64,000 bases of DNA. Origin: Elysia crispata (Eukaryota; Mollusca; Gastropoda; Plakobranchidae). Both the position numbers and the translations under genes were made by a program. Under the pieces are notes generated by a model. The model was given only the letters and a program-made list of their open reading frames with translations, was not told the DNA's origin and did not search any database. Location: the NCBI GenBank assembly GCA_033675545.1, contig JAWDGP010005773.1, positions 32,501 through 96,500 of the forward strand, read 5' to 3'. This document shows, in pieces, positions 1 to 32,036 of the stretch. How positions within the stretch are numbered: position 1 is the stretch's first letter; each line of letters starts with the position of its first letter.

Positions 1-790
1 AGAACCGTCTTGTGTCTTGTGAATTACATCCGATAGCTTTCATGAAGTGCCTTTTGGAGAGAGAGCGAGATCAAGATGTCACGATAGCGACAGCTCTCAA
101 AGGAAGAGCATCTCTTAGACCTAAGATGTCAATGTATGACTTTTAACGACGCAAAACGAAAGCTGCTACGACGAAGAAATATTCTTCCTTCCTCTTTGTT
201 TAAGTTTCATGTAATTGCAGTGACTCTTTGGTTAGAAACAAAAGATAAGCAACACGGTCGGTTACAAGTGCCAGTTATATCATTCATTACATTTTTTCCA
301 CTCCAATTTCTTAAAAGTGAACACGTGAATAGGGGAAAAACTGCAAATGTTAAAAAATCTAAGGTGCGTCTCGGAAGTCGTCAGTAAAAACAAGCAGTAA
401 ATGTTCGATTTTAGCATCAAATTATCTTTTTTTACTTTTTTTCTTTTTTTATGGCAGCTGAGAATCGTGCTTGTACGTTCAAAACTAATTATATAGAGAA
501 TAGATAAATACGAAGATGGGTGGAAAAATTTAAAGAAAGACTAATTAAATTGCTAGAAAATACAGTGGTATCAATAGATTAATGCAATTGATAGAAGAAT
601 AGGTCTTTGAGAGATAAAAAGAAATGGATAGATTGATAGGTTCATCGATAAAAAAATAATCTTAGGGCTAGTCATATAGATAGTATGATGATAGAAAATT
701 TGATGGATAGAAAATAAAAAGGTAAACCTGGAAGATAAAGAGAGGGGAGATTGGGAAAGAGATAACAGGTTGGAAGTATTAAGAAGGTAA

Positions 791-792
<2 letters not shown>

Positions 793-843
<51 letters not shown>
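793..843 (+). repeat. (GA)n microsatellite with poly-G end
   Basis: About 42 bp of GA repeats followed by nine G. Confidence 0.95.
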
Positions 844-1596
844 TCATAAATACTAAAAGGATAGAAAAACAAGTATTAAATGGAAGTAGCACTCTTTAGA
901 GATAATGTCAGCAAAGGATGTGGGCAGATAAAAAGTTAGGAAATAGCAAAAGAAAAAGAAAAATAAGAGACATTATGATGGAGAGAGGAGAAAGAGAGGG
1001 AGAAAGCAGGAATGGAGTGAGAAATAAGATAAATGAGAACAGAACATTTTGTGAGTAATGAAATACATGACGTCGTTAGTAAAGCAAGTTTTCAATGATG
1101 AAAAAAAAACTTTATAAAAATTAATAGGAAATCGACAATTTTTTTTTTACTTTCCCAATCTGTTCTTTAGGTCCTTCTAAAATCTTACTAGAAAGCTGTG
1201 AATTTTCGCTTTTAATACACTGCGGGAATTTTTAGGCGCTTAGTCGTTTAGAAATACATGGTAATATTTTTATTAAAAAAAATAATGTAAATAGGTTTGC
1301 ATTTTACTAAACTAGCTACCTCTTCTTATTGCGAGATTCATACAATCCCGTCAAAATGTACCAGAAAATAATGATTGCAATTATAAGATGAAACACAATG
1401 ACTATATATGATACTTTCTTCAACTGAAAGCTAGCAGTATGACAACGTAATAAAAGAGTCTCTCTTTCGAGAATATAGAAATAAAGAAAGTTTATGTCCT
1501 GTAAAAATATGGACTTGATCGTTCTTAGCGATCCAACCTCTTAGTCTATTCAAGCCAGCATGAAAGTCACTGTTCCTGAAGCATCTATTTTTGTAG

Positions 1597-1690
1597 ATGC
1601 GGATAGCTCAGTGGTTAAGTGTCTGGTCTTGTCTCGGCAAGGCGATGGGTGCCGCATCGAGGCGCAGGTTCGATCCCTGCTCATTCCATC
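1597..1690 (+). mobile_element. tRNA-like SINE head
   Basis: TAGCTCAGTGGTTAAG resembles a pol III A box, and GGTTCGATCCC is a perfect B box inside a perfect 5-bp T stem (GCAGG/CCTGC). The acceptor stem pairs poorly and the middle is elongated like a class II tRNA, so a tRNA-derived SINE is more likely than a functional tRNA. It shares a CGGCAAGGCGATGG-like core with the element near 30.2 kb. Confidence 0.5.
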
Positions 1691-1699
1691 TGTTGTAAT

Positions 1700-4549
1700 G
1701 TTTTCACGTCTTTCGTCTTATTTGTCGGTCTCGAGCTAGATCTAGGTTTGTGGTTGATTTTTCTATACTACTCTTTCGAGAATAACTCTTAACAATAAAG
1801 GAACGGTTTTTCCATAAGACAGATTAATAGATATGGCGCAAGTAGGAGGAAAGCGTAACAATTCTTTCATTGTTTTGTTGTGTTTTTATTTTTTTTTTTT
1901 TTTGCTGTCACGTTTTGGAACTTTGGAGGAAAAATTGTTTTTCCGTTTAATTTCCTTCAGGTTGTTTTCATCCTCTTTGTGTCTCAAGTTTCTTCCCAAA
2001 AAATTGTGCACAAACATAGAGCTCGAAAAATCACATCCTTTCTTCTTTTCTTCCTGTTTCTCTTGTGATGTTTTCACTGATTCTATTAACAACGTTTTTT
2101 TGGGTTTGTTTGTTTTTTTTTTAAATCCTTCTCTTTCTGTTTTTCAACTTCATTACTTTTTTATTAATTCTAAAATTTTAAAGATCTTATATTTTGCCGT
2201 TTAATTATACCAAAAAGTGAAATGCCTTTTAAACTCCGATTCATATAAAAAAATAGGAAATCATTGGAAAGTTTGAAAAGTACATTTAAAATTGTTTCAA
2301 GTAAAATATTTCAGAATTAACAAATCATTTTTGATATTTTGCCAAAATTTCATCAAACTTTTTTTGTTGCTTTTTTAATACTAGTGAACTTTCTTTCTGT
2401 TAGTTTGCATGATAAATATGTATTGACAAAGATACAGCCATGACTTTTGCAGTTTTAAACTTAACTTTTATTTAAATTCAAACATTGAGAAATAATCATT
2501 TTTTTTTTATAATATTGAAAATCAAACTTGCTGCATCAAACACGAGGAAAGAAATAAAGGAAAAGCTAAAATCTTGGCTGTTGTATCCAAAACTTTATTG
2601 CCTCAATGAGGACCTCCTCTGGTTGATGGTAACATCTATAAAGATTTAAATGTCATGATATAAATAAATTGAATACCATTTTATCATATTCATCTATAAA
2701 ATCTTCAATGCTTTGGTACTTGGTATATGAACTGTCGTCTTTGACTTTTAAAGATTATAATATGATTTCTAAGCTTGCGCAAAGGGTTTTATTTCACATT
2801 CCTCTTCTATTTCTTTATTCTTTGTTTTTACGCTTGAGAATTTATCCTGTCATTATGTCTTATTTAGAATATCGTAAATACATAGGCTGTCAGTATGTTT
2901 TCCATGTGATCATTCGTAAAACCATTGAGTGAAGAAATAGGATTTGCGTTCAGCTAGGATTCCAACAAAGTATAAATATTAATACTGTCAAAAGAGTTTA
3001 AAGGAAAAGCATGATAGTAAGTTTTTAAACTTAATCTGATCTAAAATTAAGTGAAAGTTTTACTCGAAAGTAGAAAAAACTATAGTAATATAATGTTTAA
3101 TCGTGCGTATCTTTCTCGACATTGCGTAATTACTATTGCCGTAAGTTCCTTTATGAAATATCGTTGTTCGAAATCCTTTTGTGTAAACCCATAAAGTTAA
3201 AATCAAATGAAGCTACATAGAGCTAAACATTCAAGAGTGACCAAGAATCTTAAGAATAACTTAAAACAAAAAACTTAGCATTTACAACAAGCACTACTCA
3301 CCTCTTTAAATCAGCAATGTCCTAAGGGAGCAGTAATGGTCAAAGAACTTAGGAATATTCTGTTTTAAAAAAAGGTAAGGTAGGTTTGAGGTTCTGAAAA
3401 AAATCTTTATGAAAAAAGATCATTTTTTTTTAATTAAACAATTCAGCGGTAGCCTTTAGGCTGCGTTCTTTATTGCAAAGATCACCTTGTGTACGGCAGC
3501 AGTATTTAAGTTCAGGTTAATATATATAAATGTATGACCATGTCGCATCAAAGCTACATTTCTTTTTTTCTATTTAATCAATTTTAGTTTGTCTTGAAAA
3601 CTCGAACATATTTGTAACATTTTTTTAAAATAGCTTTTTCTCCTTTACAGAAATTTAAGACACTCAAGGCTATAGGGAAATGAAAATATTGTTTTAAATA
3701 CGTGCAATTTATCCTCATAATTTTTGTGCTGAAACCATTATGTAACTGTTATTTTTAGATCAAAAGAAATTTCCTGAACATGAAAAAGAAATGAACAATC
3801 TTCCCTTTCTCTCAAACTTTCAGTGAATGCAGATTACTATTGTCTTAACTTTTCCTTTTTTTATTTAGAGCGAAATCAAGATAATGCATATTTGAGAAGA
3901 AACAGGAATTTCTATTGTTCTTCTTCGAATACAATGTTTGTGTTCTGACTATATCCGGGCAGTAGTTATTACTTTCCTTTCTTTTAGTTAAATCTTATCT
4001 CTTTGGGTTAACAAAAGGTCAGCCTGATTTTGTATCTAAAATTTCACAACGTTTACGGCATTGTCAGTAATTATTGTTCACAAATGTATGATTGTGCATT
4101 TAGTATCATAGGTCTCAGTCTTCAAAAACAAAATGTTTTGTTATCTATTTTTTATATCCAGTTTTAAAAATTGCAATGAAATCAACAATGGTTTCATTTG
4201 CCAGCTCTTGCAATTTTTATTTTCGTTTTATTTGCTAGAGAAACTACAGGTCTTAAAATTGTTGTATTATGGTACAAAACAATTTTACTGTGACCTTGAG
4301 TTTGCCAGGTACGTATCTTTTTCTAGAATTTAAAAGTAATAGCGGTTATGTTTCCTTTGAAAAGAATTTCATCAACATAACCAATCAGTGAAAATTCACT
4401 TTTTCATTTTTTAAAAAGACATTCACTTCGACAAATTGTTAGTTTCCGTTATATATGTATGTGTTATTTGTCTCATAAGATCTTCCTAAATCAAGTTTAA
4501 GCTTTGTGTTTAAGTTAAGGAAGTTGTGAAAAAAACTGTTTACGTTAAA
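1700..4549. other. AT-rich stretch with no gene seen
   Basis: Both strands were read for motifs and splice-bounded exons; only short AT-rich chance ORFs were found. The same holds for 1-1590 apart from the GA microsatellite. Confidence 0.5.
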
Positions 4550-5862
4550 TTTTAAAAAAAAGATCAAATTTCAAAAAGCAACAAAAGAAAAAGTTTCCCG
4601 GAGCGATATTTTGTTTCTAATAATAATTTTCTCAGTACTGAAACATAGTAAATAAAAATATTTTAGTCGAAGAAATATAAGCTGCACTGGTTGAGAATAA
4701 AAGAAAGTTTCGTCGAAGGAAACAAAGAAATCATTTTTGTGACAACATTAGTGAAATTTGGAATTTGAATTATTATATAAATACTAAGGAAATCCACTGT
4801 CTGGCAAATATGAAAGGCATCATTTTTTTTTTCTTTCCACGTGTAAACATTAGCAAAGTAAAATTTAAAACCTCACGAATTTTCTATGCATCAGTCGTAA
4901 ATTTAATTAAAGCTTCGTGGTGCTTCAAGGTAAAAACAATCATACACTAAGTACTTCTTCTATGCTTATTCAAATAAAAATTATAACATAACAATTTTAG
5001 AAATTATATGCCAACTACTTTATTAAGATCAGAAAAAAAAAATATATATATATGTATATATGTAAGAAGATATTGGCGCCGAAAAGTTACAGGGGAAAAT
5101 TGCAAATTATATTGCATCAAGTTTTGAGCATTAATATACTATATAACTGTAACCAAGTCTATACAAAAAAAAGATACAAAAAACGTCAGTGTCAAAAGTA
5201 GGTAAAAGAGATAGCATTAATTTGTACAAGGAAATATTAAAATCAAAGAAAATTTCATGGTCTCTTATTGAATACCTACGGACCTATGTGCATTTTATGT
5301 CTGGTTATATCGTTGCAATCATTATTCCAGAATATTACATAGTGTTAGTTGTTAGTTAATTAAAATCGACACAAAATGAAAATCATTTCACAATGTAAAA
5401 CTTTTCATATAATCTTTAAAATATAAAACGAAAATATGTTGATATTTGGATCGATAATGTAATGTTAGTCAAAACTCCGAAAGGTCTTAAGATGGGGAAA
5501 ATATTTATGAAAATATCATTTGATATAAATTGTGTAATTAAAAAAGAAACAAAAATTTAAAATGAAATATTTTTCTCAGCGCTTTACGTCTTGAAAAGTA
5601 GAAAAAGTACATTTTATAATAAATGATAATGGAAAGAAAAACCGTCCATAAAACTGACTTAAAATAAATGAAATATCAAATTTATGAGTGAATAAAGGGA
5701 AATATTATAAACTGTATAACCGTAAAAAAGTAAATATAGATCCTTAGGTATATGACGACAGATAGGCTTTGCACGCGAGATTCAAAAGTGAAGGAAATAA
5801 GAATACAGAATTTTTTTTTATTCATAAGACTATTGTTATACATATTTATTGCCCAAAAAACT

Positions 5863-5999
5863 TTATAAATAAAATCATATAAAAATTTCTTATTTCTTGT
5901 GGGATGAGGGCGGGGGTGGAGGCTGTGATTTGTAAATAAAAACAACTACAGTATTTTCTATTCATAGGACCATTCCTATACATATTTATTGCCCAAAAA
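5863..5999 (+). repeat. Left arm of inverted repeat around the RPS16 retrocopy
   Basis: Runs from ATAAATAAAATCATATAAAA through a G-rich stretch to TATTTATTGCCCAAAAA. Its reverse complement matches 6379-6525 along its length, including the GGGTGGAGGCTGTGATTTG stretch. A partial direct copy of its inner end lies at about 5809-5860. Confidence 0.85.
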
Positions 6000-6013
6000 T
6001 CATTATTTTTTGG

Positions 6014-6305
6014 ACTCAGGGTGAAACTCCAAGAGACTGTACTTCTTCTGGGCAAAGACAGATTTGCTCGTGTCAGAGTAAAGGGTGGTGGTCATGTTGC
6101 GCAGATCTATGCTATCCGACAAGCGATATCAAAGACCGTTGTATCCTATTACCAAAAATATGTGGATGAAGCCTCTAAGAAAGAAATCAAGGATGAGCTG
6201 ATTCAGTACGATAGATCTCTGTTGGTTCCCGATCCACGTCGCTGCGAGTCCAAGAAGTTTGGAGGTCCAGGTGCCCGTTCCAGATACCAAAAGTCCTACC
6301 GTTAA
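6014..6305 (+). pseudogene. RPS16: Ribosomal protein S16 processed pseudogene (5'-truncated retrocopy)
   Basis: An uninterrupted frame encodes the C-terminal two-thirds of 40S ribosomal protein S16: [48 protein letters not shown] and [22 protein letters not shown] with the natural stop. The N-terminal part is missing, four codons are deleted in frame after RFA, and homology just upstream of 6021 continues only with a small frameshift. It has no introns and keeps a short 3' UTR with AATAAA (6349-6354) and an A-run at 6372-6378, the marks of a retrotransposed mRNA. The only start available is GTG, so it is unlikely to be translated. The copy lies exactly between the arms of an inverted repeat. 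Confidence 0.88.
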
Positions 6306-6378
6306 GACCAGCTCATTCAGATGTTGGATTTTTTTTTCATATGGCAGAAATAAACGTGAATTGCATCTGCTAAAAAAA

Positions 6379-6525
6379 TTGGGGGCAATATATATGTAGA
6401 ACAGTAGTCTTATGAATAAAAAACACTGTAGTTTTTGGGGGTTTTTTTATTTACAAATCACAGCTTCCACCCCCCCCCCCCTCATCCCCCAAGAGATAGG
6501 AAATTTTTATATGATTTTATTTATA
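6379..6525 (-). repeat. Right arm of inverted repeat around the RPS16 retrocopy
   Basis: Starts TTGGGGGCAATATATATG directly after the retrocopy's A-run and ends ATATGATTTTATTTATA. It is the inverted counterpart of 5863-5999 with small indels. Confidence 0.85.
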
Positions 6526-7900
6526 CCATTGTTTTTAGATAAGCTAAATTGTTATATGAATAGAAGAATTACTCTTTAACAGCAAATTTTAATATTAAAA
6601 ATCTATGCTCTTTTTAAAACCGACAAACTCAACCAATGTATCATTTTGCAATGAAAATGAGGTATTGTAATTTTCCCATACTTTTTTTTCTTTTAAAAAT
6701 GAAATTCGTTTCAAAAAGTTCCACAAAAAATATAACCCTTTTTTGTTCAAAACTATTTAGTTTCCTCAGCAAATATGGGCAAATATTTATTAAAAAAAAA
6801 AAAAAAAAAAAACCGCTGTTTCTGGAAAACGCAATAGGTTTTTTTCATGGACTTTGGATTTTGAATTTTAATATAAATACGAATGAAATCCTTTGTATGG
6901 CAAACATAATGATAGAAGAAAGGACAACGAAGTTCATTGGGGAGAAAGACATACCTTCATTATGAAAAAGACAGTATTTAAAGGTTCAAAATTGGTATTA
7001 AAAAAATTCTAAGCAAACAAAAACATCTAATTAGAATCGATACACAATGGAAATTCTTTGACGATGTAAAACTGTTCTTATGATCTTTAAAACGTAAAAC
7101 GAAAATATTTTGATTCTTGCAACGATGAATTAATGTTAGTCAAAATATCTTAATATAATTCTACCAATAGCAAAAGGTTTTTAGATACGGGGGAAAATAT
7201 TTATTAAAATTTTATTTGATATAAATGGTTTAATTAACAATAAACACAAATGTAAAATGAAATATTTTTTCTCAGAGCTTTACGTCTTAAAAAGTAGCAA
7301 AAGTACAGTTTATAAAAGAATGACTTCTGAAAGAAAAACTGCCTCCAAAACTGTTTTAAAATAAACGAAATATCAAACTTGTGAAAAAATTCAATTTTAT
7401 ATAAGAGTGAAAAAAGTTAAAAGAGATCCCTAAGTATATGACGACAGAAAGGCTTTGTACGCGAGATTCAAAAGTGAAATATAGATATATCATAGTTATA
7501 GTTTTATGAATTACAAATACTGCACTTATGTTTAAACTATAAAACGAATCTTTCATCCCCTCTCCAACATTAGAGTTCTTTTTTTTTTAAATTAGTTTGG
7601 TTTTATCATTGTTTTTAGATAAGCTAAAACGTAAAGAATACTTGTTGCATTGATAGAACAATTACTCTATAAAAGCAACTTTTAATGTTAAAAAGCTAAG
7701 CCGTCACTAAAAACCAAAGAACACATTCAATGTATCGTTTTCTAATGAAAAAAGAAAACTATATTTTTTTTTACTTTTTTAATTGAAAATCGAAAGTCAG
7801 TTCTAAAGTTTTCACAAAAATATACTTAAATTTTGTTTAATACTGCTTAGTAGTTTTAGCAAACAATATTAATTTGTTCATACCACATTTGAATTAAAAC

Positions 7901-9090
7901 TAGTAAGATTTAGTGAAACCGAAACATACAAGTAAGCAAAGCAAAAAAAATAGGCTATACGATCATGTCATAGGCAGGTGTGCAAATAATGAGACAGAAA
8001 AATATCATTGGATAAAGTTAAGCGGTCTGATCGTTAAACAACGTGGTTACTGTTAGTATATTGTAAAAACGCGCAATACTAATTTTTTATTCAAAACGAC
8101 AGATAGCAAATGCTTCTAGGCAACTTTCAAAAATGTATGTTGTACTAGTGAATTTTTTAAGACAGTTGTCCGTTTTGTAACATAAGATAGAGTTATCTTT
8201 AATAAAAGAACGTCAATTCAATGTGTTTTAATGTGTTTTGATAATAACTTGGTCACTTTCTTGTTTCTGAAGGGCTTTGAAAATGTTTATGTTAATAAAA
8301 GTATTCTTAAATAGTTTCAAGAAGATTAAATTATGTAAAATTGGTAAGTGATCAGTTTTGATAAAACTTCTATCACATTAATATATTTCAAAAGTGTTTT
8401 GAGAAAAATCATGTCACCTTTATGTGGAATGATCAGGGATAATTTCTGACGAGATTCATGTCATATTTGGATAAATTAAATGAGTTTAACAATACTGTCA
8501 AATATTTAAGTTTGTGAGGCGAGATTCTTTTCCCACTAATGTCTTTGTGATGAGTTTTCAAAAAGTTCGTGTGATATAATGTGTTTGTAATAAGTTTTCG
8601 AAACGTGTAATTTATGTGTTTGTGAAATATTTTAAAAAGATTTATGTCTAATTAATGTATTTGTGATGAGTTATGACAAGATTTATATACAACTTAATGA
8701 ATCTCACGTAAATTTTAGGATAACTTCAAATCCAAGTAAGGTTTTTAATTTTAAAAAAAAATGGCGCCTAATCAGAATCTGCCAATTAAATAAAAATCAA
8801 AGCATTTAGAGATAAAAAAATTAAGATAATTTGATATACAAAACATTTCTAATCAGCGATCTCCAGTATAATCATGTAAATCCTTTTCTTTTTACTGGAA
8901 AATGGTATCGTAAAAAATTATTTACGTTTCTTCAAATTATGGTATCTATCTAAAGAACTTCCATTTAAAAATTCACACAAATTAAAAGTATTTTAAATCG
9001 ACTAATGGAATCCGAGACATTAAACACGTCAAAAAGTTTTATATCGTGAAAGAAAAATTATTCAAGGTCGCAAATCTTTGATCAGCTGTT
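7901..9090. other. MPEG1 3' flank, no other gene seen
   Basis: AT-rich sequence that may include the MPEG1 3' UTR. AATAAA-type signals exist on the minus strand, but none is distinctive. Confidence 0.4.
8535..8690 (+). repeat. Degenerate minisatellite, unit about 40 bp
   Basis: Four imperfect copies of TAATGTGTTTGTGATGAGTT followed by an A-rich TTCAAAAAG part, just beyond the MPEG1 3' end. Possibly part of the 3' flank. Confidence 0.5.
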
Positions 9091-28069
<18,979 letters not shown>

Positions 28070-28337
28070 GGTGTTCAAGCCACGCTAAACTCTTTGAAGT
28101 AAAAGAAATGCCAACTAAACGTTCCTTCTTCTAGGTGTTGTTTGCTTAGACGAATAAAAATAGAAAAAGTTAATTCGAGCAAATCTTAATATCAGAGGAC
28201 AAGCCCAAGACATCTCATTTTCCTAATGGAAATTACTTTTATCTTTAACATATTTTCTCGAGTATTATTTTTGTACACCAGTAAATCTCTTTGTCTTTCC
28301 ATCTGTCCGTCTGTCTGTCCGTCTGGGTGCCTCTGTC

Positions 28338-28568
<231 letters not shown>

Positions 28569-28569
28569 G

Positions 28570-29826
28570 CTGTATGCTAGTGCTGATGCCTCTATTTCTA
28601 AACTATGACTGCTAATATTACTTCAAGTACAACACCTTGAAGACCTTTTTATTTACTAAATAACTCAATAAATAACATAAGTCTGCGCGATATTAATAAA
28701 TATTTTTTTTTTTCAAGAAGATGTACAAATTCAAGAAAGCACAATACAAATCTCGGTTTCTCAAATACAATTACAATTTTAGTTCGGAAATATTCTTCAG
28801 CGACATTAAAGAAAAAGCACACACAATAAGCTAATTTTGAAGAGGATAAGACTCCGAAGTAGCATGCATACCCTAAGAGGTCTGCAGTCGCTAAGAGGCG
28901 TACCTAAATAAAGCAAATATTCGTGGCAGGGTATCACGTGATATAATCGCTGGACTTCTTCCTGAGGAAATGTTAATCATATCTAGAAAGAAGCGCTCCT
29001 AACTTTAGGATTGATCCTAACTTCGACTAGTCCTTCGCTGATACCTCTCTTGTCTGTCCTCAAAGTTAGGTGCGTTCTATGGGGCTAAGTGTGAACTTGA
29101 GATCAAACTTTGGCTCTAAAATGACGCGATTTATGTGCAAGATTTAGGAGTGGATCCCCCTTGTCCTAGCTTGAGTTATGTGCATAAATATCTTTATTTA
29201 CAGCGAAAGCAACCATAGATCTTATTCTGCCGAGAGTTCGATTCGAATTAAAATAGGTTTTTTTTCTTCTTTCTTACTTGTTTTATTTGCAATATTAATG
29301 AGTTTAATCAAACTTTCCACGTGTATAAATCTAAATTTTTGTCTTTATAGAGAATGGTCTCACTGAAAACAACAAAAACGTTACTTGTAAATACACTGTA
29401 TAGTTCAAAGATCCAAAAGGTAGTTAGTATTAAGAGTGCTAGAGCAATATTTTATCGAATACAAATTTGCTCAGTTTTACATCTCTACAGTGTGTTACAT
29501 TAAAAATAAAACACTTAACAAAAGCTGTAAATCTTGTTTTTGCACGCATTTAATCAAGATTAGATTTGGTGAGGAAATAATTGAGGCCTAACCGAGAGCA
29601 TGCAATCTGCTATCAGATCTGTAGATTGGTAGGCGGTGTTTCTCTTTATAAACTGTTCTCTATCATACAGTATCTACCAAGTATTTTACAATTAAATTAT
29701 TTTAATGTTATTGTGTCTGAATATGTCAGATTTCTCAGGCATACTTTTTAACTCCAACAAATAACAAAAGTAGTAATTAGTTGTAGTAACAATAGTATTA
29801 GCTGAAGCTGTAGTGGTGGTGATGGA
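28570..29826. other. MPEG1 upstream region
   Basis: Contains a more balanced-composition stretch at about 28840-29170 but no recognisable exon, TATA box or repeat. Confidence 0.4.
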
Positions 29827-30116
<290 letters not shown>

Positions 30117-30290
30117 GGATTATAAGAGGCTTGTGCTCAGCAGTGGCTAGGATAAGGCTTTAAGTGAAGATGACCGATGAACGCTTGAATTTGTGGGATT
30201 AGAACCATCGATTTATAGATGCTTCAGTACCGATCGCCTTGCCACTCAAAGATCATACCAGTTAGACTGAGATTGACACTGAAACTCGAT
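30117..30290 (-). mobile_element. Second tRNA-like SINE copy, minus strand, with trinucleotide tail
   Basis: On the minus strand, GGCAAGGCGATCGG is followed by a B-box-like GGTTCTAATCCC, as in the element at 1.6 kb. The body continues through ATCTTCACTTAAAGCCTTATCC to ATAATCCT and then runs directly into the long (ACT)n array, whose plus-strand end is 30114. Confidence 0.45.
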
Positions 30291-30349
30291 ACTTCTGATA
30301 CAAACTTGCCCGTAAAGAATCTAGAAAACCCAAAGGGTATGGACACGCC

Positions 30350-30424
<75 letters not shown>
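30350..30424 (+). repeat. (AT)n microsatellite
   Basis: About 75 bp of pure AT. Confidence 0.97.
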
Positions 30425-30428
<4 letters not shown>

Positions 30429-30998
30429 CCTTTGATTGAAATAGGTAGTTAAAGTAGTATTAGTATTAACCCACTCTTTCTTCTTTCCTTATTTTATTAA
30501 TAATTTAATTGAAATCTAATTCAGCGTTATAGCACTTTGTACTTTTTTCCAGTTTTTTCTCCACACATGTGCATTAAGGAAAGAAAAACTGGTAACTGTG
30601 AATGGTCCTCATTGCTGCTTTTCAATCTTATTGCCTGTATGGATTTGAATCAGCACCTGAAATCCTTTATCGAACTCAAGAGGATATGTCATATTTTGCA
30701 GCACAAAAAGTAGAAATAAAAAAGAAAATAAACTTCACAATTTTTTTTCCTTGTAAAAGCGATTGAAAATAGTCAATGAATGTGTTGTAAGTTTCAAACT
30801 ATGAACAATTGACCGTTATATTTCTCAGAAATGCAGGCCTAGATCTTGTTTATATCAAATTTCATTTCTTTTCCTTTTTTTTAAATAACGGTGAGTTGTT
30901 TTTTTAATTTTTTTTTAAACCACAACAAATATACTTTTTGTCTGGATCATATGCAGAGGACCCTTGAAAATGAACAGACTCTGCCATCGGTTTTTAAT

Positions 30999-31029
<31 letters not shown>

Positions 31030-31553
31030 GGGGGGGTATTTCTTTCATATTGTGTGCATTTTTTAATACACACAAACCTAACATTAAATTGTTGGCTCAG
31101 TGCTTCATGCATAAAGGTTTGTTTTTTTTTGTTTTTGTTTTTTTTTTGTGTTTTTTTTTTGTGGTTAAAAAAGTAGATAATTAGAGGCTCTATTATTCAG
31201 AACTATTATTATGCAGAAGACTTGGAATCTAGATCTATCTTAAATCTCAAACGAGTTGTCATTTAGTATAGATCTAAATTTAGATTTTTATTTAAATTTT
31301 GAGTTAATTCTAGTTGACTAAAACTAAATTAAAAGTACACCTCTGGAGCTTTTATCTAGATCGGAATCTCTAGGCAATGCCTACACTTTGTGAAATCTCA
31401 GCTTAACTGAATATCGCTTTAATTACTTCAGTAAATGATAAAAAAAATCTCTTTGCCATGCATTAAGTGAGTAGATCATATTATATCGTTTGGTCTAAAA
31501 TCTAGAGCTAGGTCTGTGTAGGTTAGACTGCCAGTTGAAACATAATTTTTAAA

Positions 31554-31624
31554 ATGCCTCGCCGAAGTCGAATAAGTGAAAGAGATGGTTACGATAAAAC
31601 AGGAAACATTTTTAGGTCTGGGAG
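31554..31624 (+). CDS. Possible first coding exon of an unknown small gene
   Basis: The ATG is in context AAAATGC, followed by 23 codons rich in Arg/Ser (PRRSRISERDGYDKTGNIF) and a GTAAGT donor at 31625, phase 2. An AG at 32071-32072 would continue in frame for 23 codons to a CAG|GTATTG donor at 32142, and an AG at 32227-32228 for 15 codons to a stop. I do not recognise the protein. Support is only splice-site quality and phase; chance cannot be excluded. Confidence 0.22.
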
Positions 31625-32036
31625 GTAAGTTCCGCAGCCCTAAAATCCAAATCAGATGAAAATCATCATCATATTGCTAAAATAACAATCTATCTCAAAG
31701 ATAGACCTTAATAATATTGGAGCACCATTATTAATCTTTGGTAATTCTTTTTCATATAATTCATAATGAGGGAAAAAAATTGGCTGAGCCAAAATTAAAA
31801 GCCTCACAGCCAAAAAAAAGGGTTTAAATTTATAAAACATAGATTTTATAATACTTTTTTTTTCTGGTTGTTTTGTTTTTGGGTTTTGTTATTTGTGTCG
31901 TTTTTTGTTTTGTTTTGTTTGTTTTTTTGTTTTTGTTTTTGTTTTTGTTTTGTTTCTTTTTTTTTTTGTTGTTTTTTTTTTTGCTCAGAATAAATTATTA
32001 TTTTGATATAAATGTCAGGTTAGCAACCTAACGACG

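Larger units (their letters stand above)
4550..7900 (+). repeat. Diverged tandem copies of a roughly 1-kb unit (three copies, first and last partial)
   Basis: Copy A (about 4550-5790) and copy B (about 6518-7490) share many blocks in order, for example AATATAAATACTAAGGAAATCC-type, CTTTACGTCTTGAAAAGTAG-type and TATATGACGACAGATAGGC-type stretches. A third, shorter copy C begins at about 7603 with TTTTATCATTGTTTTTAGAT, as B does at about 6513. No coding capacity was seen. The RPS16 palindrome lies between A and B. Confidence 0.75.

Noticed and set aside
1597..1690. Functional tRNA gene
   Set aside because: The T arm and boxes are good, but the acceptor stem does not pair and no convincing anticodon arm forms; SINE head preferred.
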